Origin: Labedella populi
Lineage (GTDB): Bacteria > Actinomycetota > Actinomycetes > Actinomycetales > Microbacteriaceae
Direction of reading: 5' to 3'
DNA length: 64,000 nucleotides
Assembly (NCBI RefSeq): GCF_004078655.1
Contig: NZ_RZNC01000005.1
Span: 124,001 to 188,000, forward strand
Shown piece after piece: positions 61,849-64,000 of this stretch (position 1 is its first letter; each line of letters starts with the position of its first letter). The notes below the pieces were generated by a model. The model did no database searches and had not been told where the DNA came from. It worked only from the letters and a program-made list of their open reading frames with translations. The position numbers and the translations under genes were made by a program.

Positions 61849-63369
61849 CTACTCGCCCGAGCCCAAGTGGCCGGCGAGCCGGGAGTGCATGCTCGCACTC
61901 GCATCGTTCATGCCCTCGATGACGACGCGCTTCCCGTGGTTCTCGTACTTCGTCACGATCGCGTCGAGCGCCGCGACCGTCGACGCGTCCCAGATGTGCG
62001 AACGGGACATGTCGATCACGACGCGCTCCGGATCGGCGGCGTACTCGAACTGGGTCGTGAGGTCGTTGCTCGAGGCGAAGAACAACTCGCCCGTGACCGC
62101 GTAGTAGGCGGTGGGAACAGCGGCGCCGTCGTCCACGGTGCGCTCCACGGTCGCGAAGTGAGCGACGCGGCGGGCGAAGACGATCATCGCCGCGATGACC
62201 CCGATGATCACGCCGATCGCGAGGTTGTGGGTCACGACGACCACGACCACGGTCGCCGCCATCACGACCGTCTCGCCGATGGGCATACGGCGGAGGGTCG
62301 ACGGCCGGATGCTGTGCCAATCGAACGTCGCCACCGACACCATGATCATGACGGCGACGAGAGCCGCCATCGGGATGATCGCGACGAGATCACCGAGGAC
62401 CACCACGAGGATGAGCAGGAAGACCCCGGCGAGGAACGTCGAGATGCGGGTGCGTGCGCCGGACGCCTTCACGTTGATCATCGTCTGGCCGATCATGGCG
62501 CAGCCGCCCATGCCCCCGAACAGACCGGAGAGCACGTTCGCGGCCCCCTGGCCGAGGGACTCCCGCGTCTTCTGCGAGTGCGTGTCCGTGATGTCGTCGA
62601 CGAGCTTCGCCGTCATGAGCGACTCGAGTAGACCGACGAGGGCCATGGCGATCGCGTAGGGCGCGATGGTCGTGAACGTCTCCCAGGTGAGCGGCACGTC
62701 CGGGATGAACAGCTCGGGCAGACTCCGGGGCAGCTCGCCCTGATCTCCCACGGTCGGAACGGCGATCGCCGTCACGATCACGGCCGCCGTGAGGAGCACG
62801 ATCGCGACGAGCGGCGCCGGGACGACCTTCGTGAGGCGCGGCATGACGACCATGATGACGATGCCGATGGCCACGAGCGGGTAAACGAGCCACGGAACGC
62901 CGATGAGGTGCGGGAGCTGCGCGGAGAAGATGAGGATCGCGAGCGAGTTCACGAAGCCCACCATGACGCTCCGCGGGATGAACCGCATGAGCTTCGCGAC
63001 ACCGAGGGCACCGAGGATGAGCTGGAAGATCCCGCCGAGGATCACGGTCGCGATGAAGTAGTCCATGCCGTACTCGCGCGCGACGGGCGCGATGACGAGA
63101 GCGATCGCGCCGGTGGCGGCGGTGATCATCGCCGGCCGACCTCCGAGGAACGCGATGGAGACGGCCATCACGAAGGAGGAGAACAGTCCGACCCGCGGGT
63201 CGACGCCCGCGATGATCGAGAACGAGATCGCCTCGGGGATGAGCGCGAGTGCGACGACGAGGCCCGCAAGCACCTCACGGGTGAGGATGCGGGGCGTGCG
63301 GAGTGCGGTCATGACCGACGGTTCCGCTCGATAGCGTTCGCGAGAGAGGGTCTTCGTGCCGATGGGCAT
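61849..63369 (-). CDS. SulP-family anion transporter
   Basis: The 506-residue protein has ten or more helices with VAGLVVALALIPEAISFSIIAGVDP-type start (TREVLAGLVVALALIPEAIS) and a C-terminal STAS domain (about 395-495; GELFFASSNDLTTQF, VVIDMSRSHIWDASTVAALD). SulP proteins carry sulfate, bicarbonate or similar anions. The start at 63369 has GGAG about 9 nt upstream; an ATG at 63312 is possible. It is divergent from a MerR regulator. Confidence 0.92.
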   Translation of the reverse strand: MPIGTKTLSRERYRAEPSVMTALRTPRILTREVLAGLVVALALIPEAISFSIIAGVDPRVGLFSSFVMAVSIAFLGGRPAMITAATGAIALVIAPVAREYGMDYFIATVILGGIFQLILGALGVAKLMRFIPRSVMVGFVNSLAILIFSAQLPHLIGVPWLVYPLVAIGIVIMVVMPRLTKVVPAPLVAIVLLTAAVIVTAIAVPTVGDQGELPRSLPELFIPDVPLTWETFTTIAPYAIAMALVGLLESLMTAKLVDDITDTHSQKTRESLGQGAANVLSGLFGGMGGCAMIGQTMINVKASGARTRISTFLAGVFLLILVVVLGDLVAIIPMAALVAVMIMVSVATFDWHSIRPSTLRRMPIGETVVMAATVVVVVVTHNLAIGVIIGVIAAMIVFARRVAHFATVERTVDDGAAVPTAYYAVTGELFFASSNDLTTQFEYAADPERVVIDMSRSHIWDASTVAALDAIVTKYENHGKRVVIEGMNDASASMHSRLAGHLGSGE

Positions 63370-63521
63370 GGAGGGGCTCCAGTCAGAGTCGGGGCCCTCA
63401 GCGCGAGGACCGGTGGGGAGAGTGCGAGGTCCGGCGCTTCGTCGCGCCATCCGAGCATGCGTTCAGCGACGCGGCAAGATGGTGGGGGTTCTCGGCTCGA
63501 TCAGCCGATACCCATGACTCT

Positions 63522-63537
63522 ACCCTAACGTAAGGGT
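63522..63537. promoter_or_regulatory. MerR-type near-palindrome between SulP and MerR genes
   Basis: ACCCTAACGTAAGGGT is a near-palindrome (one mismatched pair) in the divergent gap, followed by TTGACT. It is a reasonable MerR-family operator. Its control of either or both genes is inferred from position. Confidence 0.6.
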
Positions 63538-63557
63538 TGACTTGAAGTGAGGCCAGC

Positions 63558-63932
63558 GTGACCACCGAACCGACGACGATGCACATCGGCGAACTCGCCG
63601 AACGCACCGGCCTCTCCCTGCGCACGCTCCGCCACTACGACGAGGTCGGGCTCGTGAGCGCGTCCGGCAGGACCGAGGGCGGATTCCGCCTCTACACCCA
63701 AGGCGACTACGACCGCCTCATCCTCATCCGCCGGATGAAGCCCCTCGGCTTCACCCTCGAGGAGATGGCGGAGCTCCTGCAGGTCATCGACACCATGGCG
63801 GACGAACCGGACGCCGCGACACGCGAGGCCCTCGAACGTTTCCTCGCCGAAGCCGAAGAGCGGCGAGCGAGGCTGCAGCAGCAGCTCGCGATGGCGGACG
63901 AGTTCATCACCCTCCTCGAGACCCACCGCTGA
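63558..63932 (+). CDS. MerR-family regulator
   Basis: The 124-residue protein has a winged helix start (MHIGELAERTGLSLRTLRHYDEVGLVSAS, read as MHIGELAERTGLSLRTLRHY and DEVGLV), FRLYTQGDYDRLILIRRMKPLGF, and a C-terminal coiled coil. There is no cysteine set for metal binding, so the signal is probably organic or unknown. GTG start; a GAGG lies upstream. It likely controls the divergent SulP gene. Confidence 0.88.
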   Translation: MTTEPTTMHIGELAERTGLSLRTLRHYDEVGLVSASGRTEGGFRLYTQGDYDRLILIRRMKPLGFTLEEMAELLQVIDTMADEPDAATREALERFLAEAEERRARLQQQLAMADEFITLLETHR

Positions 63933-63935
63933 CCG

Positions 63936-64000
63936 TCACCCCGTGATGCGGCGACGCGGCCCGAGTACACCGGCGAGTAGGAGCGTCACGACCCCGGCGA
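63936..64000 (-). CDS. C-terminal end of an unknown membrane protein, cut by window edge
   Basis: The minus strand ends a frame reading AGVVTLLLAGVLGPRRRITG and a TGA. A hydrophobic run followed by basic residues fits the last helix of a membrane protein. Only about 20 residues are visible, so no family can be named. Confidence 0.4.
   Translation of the reverse strand, partial: AGVVTLLLAGVLGPRRRITG

Overview
The window is GC-rich chromosomal DNA from an actinobacterium, most probably a member of the Microbacteriaceae. This rests on the codon use, the actinobacterial order rpsF-ssb-rpsR-rplI-dnaB, many genes that appear to start without a leader, LAXTG-type surface anchors, and a small DUF7882-like protein (32748-33071) of a kind I know mainly from that family. 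No phage, insertion sequence, CRISPR array, rRNA or tRNA was seen.

Layout. 1-9.3 kb is housekeeping and membrane functions: hisC (cut by the edge), a WXG100-like protein with a lipase-like partner, a low-molecular-weight phosphatase overlapping purB, two small membrane genes, a DUF1684 protein, a ThrE-type exporter and an ion channel. 9.5-13.3 kb is the replication and ribosome cluster. Its dnaB leader carries six DnaA-box-like 9-mers in one orientation. 13.4-18.3 kb holds a shortened AbiEi-like protein bracketed by two 60-bp palindromes, an orphan sugar-binding lipoprotein, the CCA-adding enzyme and a transglycosylase. 18.4-25.3 kb is an amine-use cluster: copper amine oxidase, two APC permeases and an IclR regulator. 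25.3-35.9 kb mixes small genes, an AAA-type kinase-like protein, a spore-photoproduct-lyase-like radical SAM protein, RNase J, and decayed fragments (arsB-like, sfnG-like, SDR). 33.4-39.1 kb encodes two large surface proteins, one ice-binding-like and one with four lamin-tail repeats, both ending in an LAVTG sorting signal. 39.7-42.1 kb is a tightly overlapped operon of a haem-oxygenase-like iron protein, a family-2 glycosyltransferase and a CDGSH protein, with no obvious known pathway. A kdpD remnant follows. 43.3-48.4 kb is the arabinose operon araD-araB-araA with its LacI-type regulator and a perfect 16-bp operator. 48.5-55.3 kb has an NAD-binding epimerase-like gene bracketed by palindromes, a WYL regulator divergent from a VOC protein, an S4 protein, and a ROK repressor divergent from an alpha-galactosidase with an operator between them. 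55.4-64 kb is transport and membrane genes: CorC/HlyC, DUF421, Pr6Pr, TrkH, BCCT, SulP and a MerR regulator.

Three themes stand out. First, several families of palindromes close to 60 bp sit at gene boundaries and often bracket one or two genes: GTAGTCACTT type, two copies; TGCGTACGCA type, three; a CGAGGGCGCC hairpin type, five; a GTGAGGTGTC type, one. Second, at least a dozen start codons lie 6-7 nt after a -10-like hexamer and lack a Shine-Dalgarno, as expected for leaderless mRNAs. Third, gene remnants cluster in the accessory stretch 27-43 kb, next to the palindromes or to apparent deletion junctions.
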